6,193 bases of DNA, taken from assembly GCA_030528545.1 (NCBI GenBank), contig JAUMYR010000013.1:10784-16976 (forward strand), read 5' to 3'. Within the stretch, counting starts at the first letter, position 1, and every line of letters starts with the position of its first letter. The notes below the pieces were generated by a model, which was not told where the DNA came from, made no database searches, and saw only the letters and a list, made by a program, of their open reading frames with translations. Shown here piece by piece: positions 1 to 6,131 of this stretch. Source of the stretch: Propionibacteriaceae bacterium (GTDB lineage Bacteria > Actinomycetota > Actinomycetes > Propionibacteriales > Propionibacteriaceae). The position numbers and the translations under genes were made by a program.

Positions 1-808
1 GATAGGCATCGATGGTCCCGACATCGCGCCAGTAGTTCGCGTCCTTCTCGCTGCACCCGGGGACCACATTGTCGCGGAAGTCATAGACCTGGGCCTCGCC
101 CTGTTCGGTGAACCACGGAATGATGTCTCCGCCCATGTCGTGGCGGGCATCGGGATTCTCGGCGTCAGCGCGCAACGCTTCGACGAGTGCTTTGCGGCTG
201 AACACATAGTTGCCCATGGACGCGAAAGACTCCTCCGGAGAGTCCACCAGCCCAGGCGGATCGGCTGGCTTCTCTAGGAAGGTCTTGATCCGGCCGTCGG
301 CGGCAGCATCGATGATGCCGAACCCAGAAGCGATCGAACGCGGAACCCGGATGCCCGCGACGCTGGCCCCGAGCCCCGAATCGATATGTGCCTGCACCAT
401 CTGGGACACATCCATGCGATAGATATTGTCCGCCCCGAACACCACGACATAGTCGGGATCGGCGTCGCGGATCAGGTTGAGGGACTGGAAGATCGCATCG
501 GCGCTTCCCTGGTACCACTTCGGGCCGGTGCGCTGCTGGGCCGGAACCGGTGTGACGAAGTTGCCAAGCATCGTCGAGAAGCGCCAGGTGACCGAGATGT
601 GGCGGTCCAGCGAGTGCGATTTGTACTGAGTCAGCACCGCGATCTGGCGTAACTCCGAGTTCGCCAGGTTGGACAGCACGAAGTCGATCAGCCGGTAGGT
701 GCCTCCGAAGGGGACCGCAGGCTTGGCGCGATCAGCGGTGAGCGGCATCAACCTCTTGCCTTCGCCGCCAGCGAGGACGATGGAGAGAACGTTAGGACGA
801 CTGGCCAT
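1..808 (-). CDS. glgC: Glucose-1-phosphate adenylyltransferase (ADP-glucose pyrophosphorylase), 3' end cut by window
   Basis: GlgC makes ADP-glucose from glucose-1-phosphate and ATP, the committed step of bacterial glycogen synthesis, in the cytoplasm. The frame reads without interruption for 269 codons from ATG at 808 and leaves the window at base 1; the family is usually about 400-430 residues, so roughly two thirds is present and the C-terminal left-handed beta-helix domain is missing. The nucleotidyltransferase signature [13 protein letters not shown] lies at residues 12-24, followed by [10 protein letters not shown] (27-36). Further family blocks are LTQYKSHSL (59-67), PAQQR (89-93), WYQGSADA (98-105), [10 protein letters not shown] (124-133), the substrate-side lysine K180 in EKPADPP, SMGNYVF (197-203) and YWRDVGT (259-265). 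The usual histidine in GADHIY is asparagine (N128). No Shine-Dalgarno sequence precedes the ATG, and a promoter-like pair suggests leaderless expression. The gene is divergent from glgA. Identification is secure. Confidence 0.97.
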   Translation of the reverse strand, partial: MASRPNVLSIVLAGGEGKRLMPLTADRAKPAVPFGGTYRLIDFVLSNLANSELRQIAVLTQYKSHSLDRHISVTWRFSTMLGNFVTPVPAQQRTGPKWYQGSADAIFQSLNLIRDADPDYVVVFGADNIYRMDVSQMVQAHIDSGLGASVAGIRVPRSIASGFGIIDAAADGRIKTFLEKPADPPGLVDSPEESFASMGNYVFSRKALVEALRADAENPDARHDMGGDIIPWFTEQGEAQVYDFRDNVVPGCSEKDANYWRDVGTIDAY

Positions 809-814
809 ACCTGA

Positions 815-843
815 AACCTATGACCGTTGGCTCGCTTCGGCAA
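815..843 (-). promoter_or_regulatory. Candidate glgC promoter, possibly leaderless
   Basis: On the minus strand TTGCCG (843-838) and TAGGTT (820-815) are separated by 17 bp. They match the -35 and TANNNT -10 pattern of primary sigma-factor promoters. Only six bases separate the -10 from the glgC ATG at 808, so transcription would start at or next to the A of the start codon. No Shine-Dalgarno sequence is present. This is pattern matching only; no start site has been mapped. Confidence 0.4.
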
Positions 844-848
844 GGAGT

Positions 849-878
849 TTGAGCATTTTCGCTCGAAACATTTACTAG
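849..878 (+). promoter_or_regulatory. Candidate glgA promoter with inverted repeat in the spacer
   Basis: TTGAGC (849-854) and TACTAG (873-878) are spaced by 18 bp on the plus strand in the most AT-rich part of the glgC-glgA intergenic region. They would give a leader of roughly 45 bases before the glgA ATG at 930. Within the spacer is a perfect inverted repeat TTTCG-CT-CGAAA (857-868). An overlapping pair, GTTTGAGC (847-854) with GCTCGAAAC (861-869), is complementary with one bulged base. The repeat could be a repressor site, but no regulator is identified. Confidence 0.35.
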
Positions 879-929
879 AAAGTGCTCCCACCCGTCACGC
901 GCGCGGCGGGACTGTGCGACGATCAGGAC

Positions 930-2123
930 ATGAGTCTGAGCGTTTCCTTGCTGACGCGCGAGTTCCCGCCGCACATCTACGGTGGCGCCGGCGTCCACGT
1001 CGCGCAGCTGGTACCCCAGTTGCGCAAGTTCATTGAAGTCGATGTGCAGTGCATGGGCGAGCCGCGTCCGGGAGCCACCGCACACGCAGAGGACTTCCCT
1101 CCCGGGGCCAACGCGGCGCTGCGCGTCTTCGGCGCCGACCTGTCGATGGCCGCCGCTTTGCCCAAGGTCGATCTGGTGCACAGCCACACCTGGTATGCCA
1201 ATCTCGCCGGGCATCTGGCCGGCCTGCTTTACGACATCCCGCATGTCATCAGCGCCCACTCCCTGGAACCGCACCGGCCGTGGAAGGCCGAACAGCTCGG
1301 CGGCGGCTACGCGCTATCAAGCTGGGCCGAGAAGACCGCCTACGAGGCAGCCGATGCCATCGTCGCGGTCAGCAACGGGATGCGGGCCGACGTTCTGGAC
1401 GCCTACCCCAGCCTCGATCCTGACAAGGTGCACGTCGTCCTCAACGGCATCGACACCGAAGAGTTTCTCCCCGACCGCGGCACCGATGTGCTGGACCGCA
1501 TCGGGGTGGATCCCGATGCCCCCTCAGTGGTCTTCGTGGGCCGCATCACCCGGCAGAAGGGGCTGGTGCATCTCGTCCGCGCCGCCGCCCAGTTCGATGC
1601 CGAGACCCAGCTGGTCCTGCTCGCCGGAGCCCCGGATACCCCGGAGATCGCAGCTGAGTTCGAGGGGGCCTTCGCCGAACTCCAGGCTCGCCGCCACGCC
1701 CCGGTGATCTGGGTCCAAGAGATGCTCCCCAGGGCCGAGGTCCGTCAGGTCATGAGCAACGCGACAGTATTCGCCTGCCCATCGGTCTACGAACCGCTCG
1801 GCATCGTCAACCTCGAAGCCATGGCCACCGAGACCGCGGTCGTGGCGAGCGCCGTCGGAGGCATTCCCGAGGTGGTCATGGACGGCCAGACCGGCCTGCT
1901 GGTGCCCTATGACGCCGCACAGGCAGGCGACCCGGCCTACATCGCGGCATTCGAGGAGTCCTTCGCCGCCAAGGTCAACCGGCTCACCCGGGACCCTGAG
2001 CTAGCGCTCCGATACGGCAAGGCCGGACGCCAGCGCTGCATCGATCATTTCTCCTGGGAGAAGATCGCCCGCGACACCGTCGCGGTATACCAGGACGCCA
2101 TCGCCCGGCACGGGGCTCACTGA
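930..2123 (+). CDS. glgA: GT4-family ADP-glucose glycogen synthase / maltose-1-phosphate synthase
   Basis: This 397-residue protein is a retaining GT-B fold glycosyltransferase of family GT4, the actinobacterial type of GlgA. It transfers glucose from ADP-glucose either to a glucan or, as for mycobacterial GlgM, to glucose-1-phosphate to give maltose-1-phosphate; sequence alone does not decide. Seen in the sequence are the N-terminal acceptor-side loop YGGAGVHV (17-24), HSHTWY (84-89), SAHSLEPHRPWK (108-119), NGID (172-175), the donor-side GRITRQKG (204-211, R205 and K210), and the E-x7-E motif EPLGIVNLE (E288, E296), then GGIPEVV (310-316). An in-frame GTG at 882 would add 16 unlike-family residues and lies only three bases after the candidate -10, so ATG 930 is chosen: the protein then begins MSLSVSLLTREFPP as in relatives. 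The Shine-Dalgarno is poor (AGGA at 925-928, one base from the ATG). The gene is divergent from glgC, its ADP-glucose supplier. Confidence 0.95.
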   Translation: MSLSVSLLTREFPPHIYGGAGVHVAQLVPQLRKFIEVDVQCMGEPRPGATAHAEDFPPGANAALRVFGADLSMAAALPKVDLVHSHTWYANLAGHLAGLLYDIPHVISAHSLEPHRPWKAEQLGGGYALSSWAEKTAYEAADAIVAVSNGMRADVLDAYPSLDPDKVHVVLNGIDTEEFLPDRGTDVLDRIGVDPDAPSVVFVGRITRQKGLVHLVRAAAQFDAETQLVLLAGAPDTPEIAAEFEGAFAELQARRHAPVIWVQEMLPRAEVRQVMSNATVFACPSVYEPLGIVNLEAMATETAVVASAVGGIPEVVMDGQTGLLVPYDAAQAGDPAYIAAFEESFAAKVNRLTRDPELALRYGKAGRQRCIDHFSWEKIARDTVAVYQDAIARHGAH

Positions 2124-2135
2124 ACCATCACGCCA

Positions 2136-2171
2136 CGGTGCCCCGGTTCCCTTAGGGGGACCGGGGCACCG
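2136..2171. terminator. Bidirectional terminator hairpin between glgA and the convergent operon
   Basis: A near-perfect inverted repeat has arms at 2136-2151 and 2156-2171 (16 pairs, one of them G-U on the plus-strand transcript) and a TTAG loop. It begins 12 bases after the glgA stop and ends 25 bases before the stop of the convergent DUF3117 gene, so it could end transcription in both directions. Neither side has a U-run, so it is not a textbook intrinsic terminator; GC-rich hairpins without U-tracts are common at actinobacterial gene ends. Confidence 0.8.
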
Positions 2172-2196
2172 GCGGCTCTCGTGCGATCCGGGCGGG

Positions 2197-2364
2197 TCAG
2201 CCGACCACACCCTTGAGTTCCTCGAGCAACGCAGTCGCTTCGGCGGCGTTCATCTCAACGACCAGCCGGCCCCCACCGTCGACTGGGACGCGCATCACGA
2301 TACCTCGGCCTTCCTTGGTGACCTCCATAGGCCCGTCACCGGTACGTGGCTTCATCGCTGCCAT
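2197..2364 (-). CDS. DUF3117 family small protein
   Basis: This 55-residue protein is shorter than typical ORF cut-offs but is clearly real. It begins MAAMKPRTGDGPMEVTKEGR, continues with GIVMRVPVDGGGRLVVEM and ends in an alanine/leucine-rich helix before KGVVG. That pattern matches the DUF3117 family, which is conserved across Actinobacteria (Rv1211 in M. tuberculosis, from memory). Its function is unknown. No signal peptide or membrane segment is visible; the central glycine-rich part looks like a small beta-sheet followed by one helix. The start lies inside the 3' end of the upstream DivIVA-domain gene, with a 29-bp overlap in another frame, and has its own strong ribosome binding site. 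It is the last gene of the four-gene minus-strand operon and faces glgA across a shared hairpin. Confidence 0.93.
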   Translation of the reverse strand: MAAMKPRTGDGPMEVTKEGRGIVMRVPVDGGGRLVVEMNAAEATALLEELKGVVG

Positions 2365-2722
2365 TGCTATCCCTCATTTCATCGTGGACGAGTTCAGCAC
2401 CATTATTCCGCATTTGTTCAACTCGGTCGAAGACCGCATCGACTTGGGAGGTCTGATATCCCCGCCGGACGATGTGGAAACTGGGCCGTTCCGTGGCTGA
2501 GAAGGCCTGTTGCAGCGCGGCGTCCACCTCGGTACGGGCGTAACCGGTGGCCGCAACCCCGAACCTGATCTGGCCGAGGGTGTCGGGGTTCAGCTCGTCT
2601 GGTATCCGCCCCGGGAAAGAGTCGTCGACCGGGGCGGGCATCTCCCCCAATCGCCCAGACCCAGCGACCGCGGCGAAACCGAACACCGCCAGTGCTGCCC
2701 CGATCAGCAGCCAGGTCATCAC
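2336..2722 (-). CDS. Membrane-anchored protein with two DivIVA (DivI1A) repeats
   Basis: The predicted 128-residue protein has one N-terminal hydrophobic segment (about residues 4-20, WLLIGAALAVFGFAAVA) followed by a soluble part. That part contains two copies of the short DivI1A-type motif F-x5-GY-x4-VDA. The first is at 54-70 (GY 60-61, VDAAL 66-70) and is degenerate; the second, at 82-101 (RRGY 86-89, VDAVFDRV 94-101), is close to consensus. In DivIVA/Wag31 such motifs lead coiled-coil proteins that organise polar growth and division. Here no long coiled coil follows, so this is a small relative, not DivIVA itself. Its role is unknown. A GTG at 2722 gives a GTGA overlap of 4 bp with the LOG gene; ATG at 2719 is an equally acceptable start one codon later. 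No good ribosome binding site is adjacent, so translation is probably coupled. The sequence resembles the actinobacterial family represented, from memory, by Rv1209. Confidence 0.85.
   Translation of the reverse strand: MMTWLLIGAALAVFGFAAVAGSGRLGEMPAPVDDSFPGRIPDELNPDTLGQIRFGVAATGYARTEVDAALQQAFSATERPSFHIVRRGYQTSQVDAVFDRVEQMRNNGAELVHDEMRDSNGSDEATYR
2370..2375 (-). promoter_or_regulatory. Ribosome binding site of the DUF3117 gene, inside the upstream coding region
   Basis: On the minus strand GAGGGA (2375-2370) stands five bases before the ATG at 2364. It is one of the two clear Shine-Dalgarno sequences in the window and fixes this start, which otherwise lies within the coding sequence of the gene upstream. 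Confidence 0.7.
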
Positions 2723-3441
2723 GACGGGGCACCCATCGCGGCGACCGCCTCCTCCACCGAGTCAGTGACCAGAACGAGGTCTAGGTCGTGTGGGCTGATA
2801 CATCCGTTACCTACGGCCTGCTCCCGCAGCCACTCCACTAGGCCTTTCCAGTAGCTGGAGCCGAATAGCACCACGGGGAAATGGGTCACCTTCCCGGTCT
2901 GGATCAGCGTCAGGGATTCGAACAGTTCGTCGAAGGTGCCAAATCCTCCGGGTAAGACGATGAAGCCCTGGGAGTACTTCAGGAACATGGTCTTGCGGAC
3001 GAAGAAGTAGCGGTGGTTGATCCCCAGCGACACATAGTCGTTCATGCCCTGCTCAAAGGGCAGTTCGATGCCCAGGCCGACGGAGGTGCCGCCCGCCTCG
3101 ACCGCGCCCCGGTTGCCCGCTTCCATGATGCCGGGTCCGCCGCCGGTGATGACGGTGTAGCCGGAGTCCACGAGGCCCTTGGCTATTTCTATCGCCGCGG
3201 CGTACATCGGGTGGTTCGGCTTGGTGCGGGCCGAACCGAAGATGCTGATGGCCGGACCCAGGCTGGCCAGGGTGTCGAAACCCTCGGTGAACTCAGCCTG
3301 GATCCGCAGCACACGCCAAGGGTCGAGCTTCTGCCAGCCGTTGGTGCCTTCCAGCAGTTCCTGATCCTTGGTCTTGATCGGCAGCTGGTCTCGTCTACGG
3401 ATGACCGCTCCCTGGATGATCTGTTTCGTTTTCTCGCTCAT
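2719..3441 (-). CDS. LOG-family nucleotide 5'-monophosphate phosphoribohydrolase (TIGR00730-like Rossmann protein)
   Basis: This 240-residue cytoplasmic Rossmann-fold protein carries both LOG-family signatures: GGGPGIMEAGNRGA at 100-113 and PGGFGTFDE at 164-172. It also has the conserved FVRKTMF (147-153). LOG enzymes release the free base from cytokinin riboside 5'-monophosphates or AMP, leaving ribose 5-phosphate; R149 and E172 correspond to the usual active-site arginine and glutamate. Before the fold lies an N-terminal extension of about 60 residues (with WQKLDPWRVLRIQAEFTEGF) typical of the longer actinobacterial proteins annotated as TIGR00730 family. The ATG at 3441 overlaps the dapE stop by 4 bp (ATGA), and the stop overlaps the start of the DivIVA-domain gene, so all are co-transcribed. 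The physiological substrate in this organism is not shown. The M. tuberculosis counterpart near dapE is Rv1205 (from memory). Confidence 0.93.
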   Translation of the reverse strand: MSEKTKQIIQGAVIRRRDQLPIKTKDQELLEGTNGWQKLDPWRVLRIQAEFTEGFDTLASLGPAISIFGSARTKPNHPMYAAAIEIAKGLVDSGYTVITGGGPGIMEAGNRGAVEAGGTSVGLGIELPFEQGMNDYVSLGINHRYFFVRKTMFLKYSQGFIVLPGGFGTFDELFESLTLIQTGKVTHFPVVLFGSSYWKGLVEWLREQAVGNGCISPHDLDLVLVTDSVEEAVAAMGAPS

Positions 3442-4520
3442 GCGTTGTCCTCTCCGCCCAGCCAGCGCTGGAGCACCTGGTAGCAGCGATGCAGGTCGGC
3501 CACCGGGCAGAACTCATCGTCGGTATGCGCCTTGCCCGGATCCGCCGGGCCGAAGTTCACCGCGGGGATCCCCAGTTCGGCGAAACGGGCGACATCGGTC
3601 CAACCGTACTTGGCCCGCGCCTGCCCACCCGCCGCCGCCACGAACTCGGCGGCGGCCGGATGGTCCAGCCCTGGACGCGCCCCGGCCGCGGCATCGATCA
3701 AGTCGAACTCAAACCCGGCGAATAGTTCCCGCATCAGGCCGATGGCCTCCTCCAGGCTCTTGTCGGGAGCGAACCGGTAGTTGACGTGGACGCGGCACAG
3801 GTCTGGGATGACGTTGCCCGCCACGCCGCCGGTGATCTCGACGGCGTTGAGTCCCTCCCGATAGGTGAGGCCGTCCACATCGATCTCCCGGGCCTCGAAA
3901 CCGCCGATCCGGCCCAGCACCTCGGCTGCCCGGTGGATGGCGTTATCGCCCAGCCAGGAACGTGCGCTATGGGCGGCCCGGCCCCGGGCCGTGACATAGA
4001 AGCGCAGCGTTCCCTGGCAGCCGCCCTCGATTACCGCACCAGTCGGTTCGCACAGCACCGCGAAATCCCCAGCCAGCAAACCGGGAACCTCACGGGACAG
4101 CCGACCGAGACCGTTACGAGTGCTCTCAACCTCTTCGTTGTCGTAGAACACCCAGGTCAGGTCGCGGGCTGGCGCGGTGAGAGCCGCCGCCGCTCGCAGC
4201 TGCACGGCCACCCCACCCTTCATGTCGCAGGTACCCCGGCCGTAGACCCGCTCCTGCCCGTCTACCACCCGCAGGCTGCTAGGCAGGTTGGAGGCTACCG
4301 GCACCGTGTCCAGGTGCCCGGCGATAACCACCCTGGTATCGCGGCCCAGGCGGGTCCTGGCCACGACCGCGTCCTGATGCCGGGTGACCTCCAGGTGCGG
4401 GTAGGCCCTCAGCGCGGCCTCGACCTCGTCAGCGAGCCGCGCCTCATTTCCGCTGACGGACTCGATATCGGTGATTGAGCGCAGCAGGGCGACCAAGTCA
4501 CCTTCCAAATCAAGCCCCAT
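3438..4520 (-). CDS. dapE: Succinyl-diaminopimelate desuccinylase (M20 metallopeptidase family)
   Basis: DapE removes succinate from N-succinyl-LL-2,6-diaminopimelate to give LL-diaminopimelate, for lysine and peptidoglycan, in the cytoplasm. The 360-residue protein shows the two-zinc M20 motifs in order: AGHLDTVP (H69, D71), RGTCDMKGG (bridging D100), NEE (general base E129, ligand E130), CEPT (E158) and KAHTDDE (H332). The dimerisation/lid domain, including GRAAHSARSW (180-189), lies between. Length fits the Gram-positive DapE group. The frame stays open upstream to 4667, but the extra 49 residues are unlike the family, so ATG 4520 (MGLDLEGDLVALLRS) is chosen. This start has no Shine-Dalgarno; TAGTCT (4534-4529) lies eight bases upstream. 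The stop overlaps the next gene by ATGA. It is first in the minus-strand operon and divergent from the symporter. A related M20 amidase cannot be excluded, but a probable dapD nearby supports DapE. Confidence 0.93.
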   Translation of the reverse strand: MGLDLEGDLVALLRSITDIESVSGNEARLADEVEAALRAYPHLEVTRHQDAVVARTRLGRDTRVVIAGHLDTVPVASNLPSSLRVVDGQERVYGRGTCDMKGGVAVQLRAAAALTAPARDLTWVFYDNEEVESTRNGLGRLSREVPGLLAGDFAVLCEPTGAVIEGGCQGTLRFYVTARGRAAHSARSWLGDNAIHRAAEVLGRIGGFEAREIDVDGLTYREGLNAVEITGGVAGNVIPDLCRVHVNYRFAPDKSLEEAIGLMRELFAGFEFDLIDAAAGARPGLDHPAAAEFVAAAGGQARAKYGWTDVARFAELGIPAVNFGPADPGKAHTDDEFCPVADLHRCYQVLQRWLGGEDNA

Positions 4521-4682
4521 GCCGACACAGACTACTCCGGCGCCCGCCGCTGGGATAGTCGAACAGCGTTCCCGGCCGGGTGCCCGCAGAGTGGGATCCT
4601 CCGGCTCCGATGCGACCAAACCCCTCCCGGGCGCTACTGTCTTCCTCAGCGGCCATAGGCACATCAAGGAAAGGAACCTGCG
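4521..4682. other. Divergent intergenic region between dapE and the symporter
   Basis: These 162 bp must hold the promoters of the dapE operon and the symporter gene. On the dapE side TAGTCT (4534-4529) could be a -10 whose transcript starts at or very near the ATG; no convincing -35 is at the right distance. On the symporter side TACTGT (4635-4640) fits TANNNT, again without a good -35. A 10-bp palindrome CCCGGCCGGG lies at 4571-4580, which is not remarkable in GC-rich DNA. I see no riboswitch or small gene. Confidence 0.4.
4666..4675 (+). promoter_or_regulatory. Ribosome binding site of the symporter gene
   Basis: AAGGAAAGGA (4666-4675) contains two overlapping purine-rich Shine-Dalgarno cores. 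The nearer one ends seven bases before the ATG at 4683. It fixes the start and contrasts with glgC, dapE and the dapD-like gene, which lack such a site. Confidence 0.75.
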
Positions 4683-5903
4683 ATGGGTAAAAGAAGAACC
4701 AGGCTTGGCCTGCTCAGCTGGATCGCGATCGCGATCGTGCTTGGCATCGGCCTCGGATTCGTGTTCCCCAGCTGGCTGACCCAGGTCTTCGTGACGTTCA
4801 ACTACGTCTTCGCGCAGTTCCTAGGGTTCATGATTCCGCTCATCATCGTGGGGCTCATCACCCCGGCAATCGCCCAGCTGGGACGGGGCGCGGGCAAGTG
4901 GCTGGCCATCACCGCCGGTATTGCCTACGTGTCCACGCTGTTCGCTGGTGTGCTGGCGCTGGTTACCGGCGTGCTGGCCTTCCCCAGGCTCCTCGGCTCC
5001 CAGACCGCGGGCGAGGCTAGCAACCCTGACGATGCGCTGCTGGCGCCCTTCTTCAAGGTGGATATGCCCCCGGTGCTGGGCGTCATGTCGGCACTGATCC
5101 TGGCCTTCGTGCTGGGGGTTGGCCTGACCATCACGAACGGCACGACCCTGTATCAGGGATTCGTCGAGTTCCGTGAGATCGTCAACCGGGTCATCGCCAC
5201 GGTCTTGATCCCGCTGCTGCCGATCTACATCTTCGGCATCGTGCTGAACATGACCGTAGCCGGGCAGGTGTTCCAGGTCATCGGTACTTTCTTGTCCATC
5301 GTCTTGATCGTGTTCGCGCTGACGGTGCTGCTGCTGCTGATCCAGTACGCCATCGCCGGTGCGCTGACCCGGCGCAATCCGTTCCAGATGCTGCGCCTGA
5401 TGCTGCCCGCCTATGCGACCGCTCTGGGCACCTCCTCCTCAGCCGCGACGATCCCCGTCACCTTGCGCCAAACCATCAAGATGGGGGTGAGCGAACCGGT
5501 CGCCTCCTTCGTAATCCCGCTGTGCGCCACCGTGCACCTGGCGGGTTCGACTCTGAAAATCACCTCCTTCGCCATCGCGATTATGGTGATTTCCGGCATC
5601 CAGATCGACCTGGGTCTCATGATCGGCTTCATCCTGATGCTCGGCATCACCATGGTCGCCGCTCCTGGGGTGCCGGGTGGTGCGATCATGGCCGCAGCAG
5701 GGCTGCTGTCGTCCATGCTCGGTTTCACCGAACCACAGGTCGGCCTCATGATCGCCACCTATATCGCGATCGATAGCTTTGGCACCGCCACCAACGTGAC
5801 CGGAGACGGTGCCATCGCGGCGATCATCGACAAGCTCAGTTCGGGGCGGGTCGGCGACAACCCACCACCGCTGCCAAGTGAGTCCGCCGCCCAGGTGGCC
5901 TGA
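4683..5903 (+). CDS. Divergent dicarboxylate/amino acid:cation symporter (DAACS, glutamate transporter fold)
   Basis: This 406-residue integral membrane protein has the glutamate-transporter fold: hydrophobic segments near residues 8-30, 42-62, 73-100, 131-151, 172-190 and 198-225, then the transport core. The HP1 serine-rich motif is GTSSSAATIP (249-258), TM7 carries ATVHLAGSTLK (282-292), HP2 carries APGVPGGAIM (327-336), and TM8 carries DSFGTATNVTGD (364-375). The proline/glycine HP2 tip and the TM8 NVTGD are family hallmarks. Compared with archaeal GltPh, the TM7 NMDGT becomes HLAGS (285-289) and the TM8 arginine that binds the substrate side-chain carboxylate becomes G367, while D364, N371 and D375 remain. 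It therefore probably transports a substrate other than glutamate or aspartate, with altered cation coupling. The C-terminal tail (385-406) is hydrophilic and proline-rich. ATG 4683 has a good ribosome binding site. It lies between the dapE operon and a probable dapD; whether transport relates to lysine or diaminopimelate metabolism is unknown. Confidence 0.9.
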   Translation: MGKRRTRLGLLSWIAIAIVLGIGLGFVFPSWLTQVFVTFNYVFAQFLGFMIPLIIVGLITPAIAQLGRGAGKWLAITAGIAYVSTLFAGVLALVTGVLAFPRLLGSQTAGEASNPDDALLAPFFKVDMPPVLGVMSALILAFVLGVGLTITNGTTLYQGFVEFREIVNRVIATVLIPLLPIYIFGIVLNMTVAGQVFQVIGTFLSIVLIVFALTVLLLLIQYAIAGALTRRNPFQMLRLMLPAYATALGTSSSAATIPVTLRQTIKMGVSEPVASFVIPLCATVHLAGSTLKITSFAIAIMVISGIQIDLGLMIGFILMLGITMVAAPGVPGGAIMAAAGLLSSMLGFTEPQVGLMIATYIAIDSFGTATNVTGDGAIAAIIDKLSSGRVGDNPPPLPSESAAQVA

Positions 5904-5927
5904 TCCGCCGAGCGGGCCCAGGGCCGT

Positions 5928-5966
5928 CCGGGGCGCGGTGGCCTGTCCAGATCCACCGCGCCCCGG
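5928..5966 (+). terminator. Perfect 14-bp hairpin after the symporter gene
   Basis: CCGGGGCGCGGTGG (5928-5941) is exactly repeated in inverted form at 5953-5966, with an 11-base loop, 24 bases after the symporter stop. Nothing but GC-rich sequence follows, without a U-run, so it is a non-canonical terminator. It probably separates the symporter transcript from the dapD-like gene. Confidence 0.7.
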
Positions 5967-6131
5967 TCTCCCGTCGATAGCCGGATGCCTGCTCCGTGGG
6001 GGCTCCCCCGCACCGAGGAAAGGCGACGGTGCCGGGCTCGGGCCCACCGCTCGTGTGGGATCGCTCGTCCCGGTGTCTATCCCGCGACCAACCGGGGCCG
6101 ATGAGTTGCATGTCTTTGTAGAGTGTGAGCC
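5967..6131. other. Non-coding region upstream of the dapD-like gene
   Basis: No convincing gene is seen here. An imperfect hairpin is centred near 6003 (GTGGGG at 5996-6001 against CCCC-G-CAC at 6006-6013, with one bulged base). TAGAGT (6119-6124), seven bases before the ATG at 6132, fits a TANNNT -10 for a leaderless transcript; no matching -35 is seen at the usual distance. Confidence 0.35.

Noticed and set aside
882..929. The upstream GTG start of glgA
   Set aside because: The 16 extra residues are unlike GlgA N-termini, and the GTG lies only three bases after the candidate -10 hexamer.
792..1274. A 160-codon minus-strand frame across the glgC-glgA gap
   Set aside because: It overlaps the glgC start, the divergent promoter region and the antisense of glgA, and has no recognisable sequence features.
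982..1707. A 241-codon frame on the plus strand inside glgA
   Set aside because: It is an out-of-frame shadow of glgA, rich in Ser, Pro, Arg and Trp, with no motifs.
3013..3483. A 156-codon plus-strand frame opposite the LOG gene and the end of dapE
   Set aside because: It is antisense to two well-supported genes and lacks any domain signature or ribosome binding site.
3786..4478. A 230-codon frame on the plus strand opposite dapE
   Set aside because: It is antisense to dapE, which carries all zinc-ligand motifs in order; this frame has none of its own.
4521..4667. A 49-residue N-terminal extension of dapE
   Set aside because: The upstream open frame has no family similarity and would take up most of the divergent promoter region; the protein aligns with its family from the ATG at 4520.
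4722..4739. Short GATCGC tandem run at the start of the symporter gene
   Set aside because: It encodes the Ile-Ala-Ile-Ala part of the first membrane segment and is explained by codon choice.
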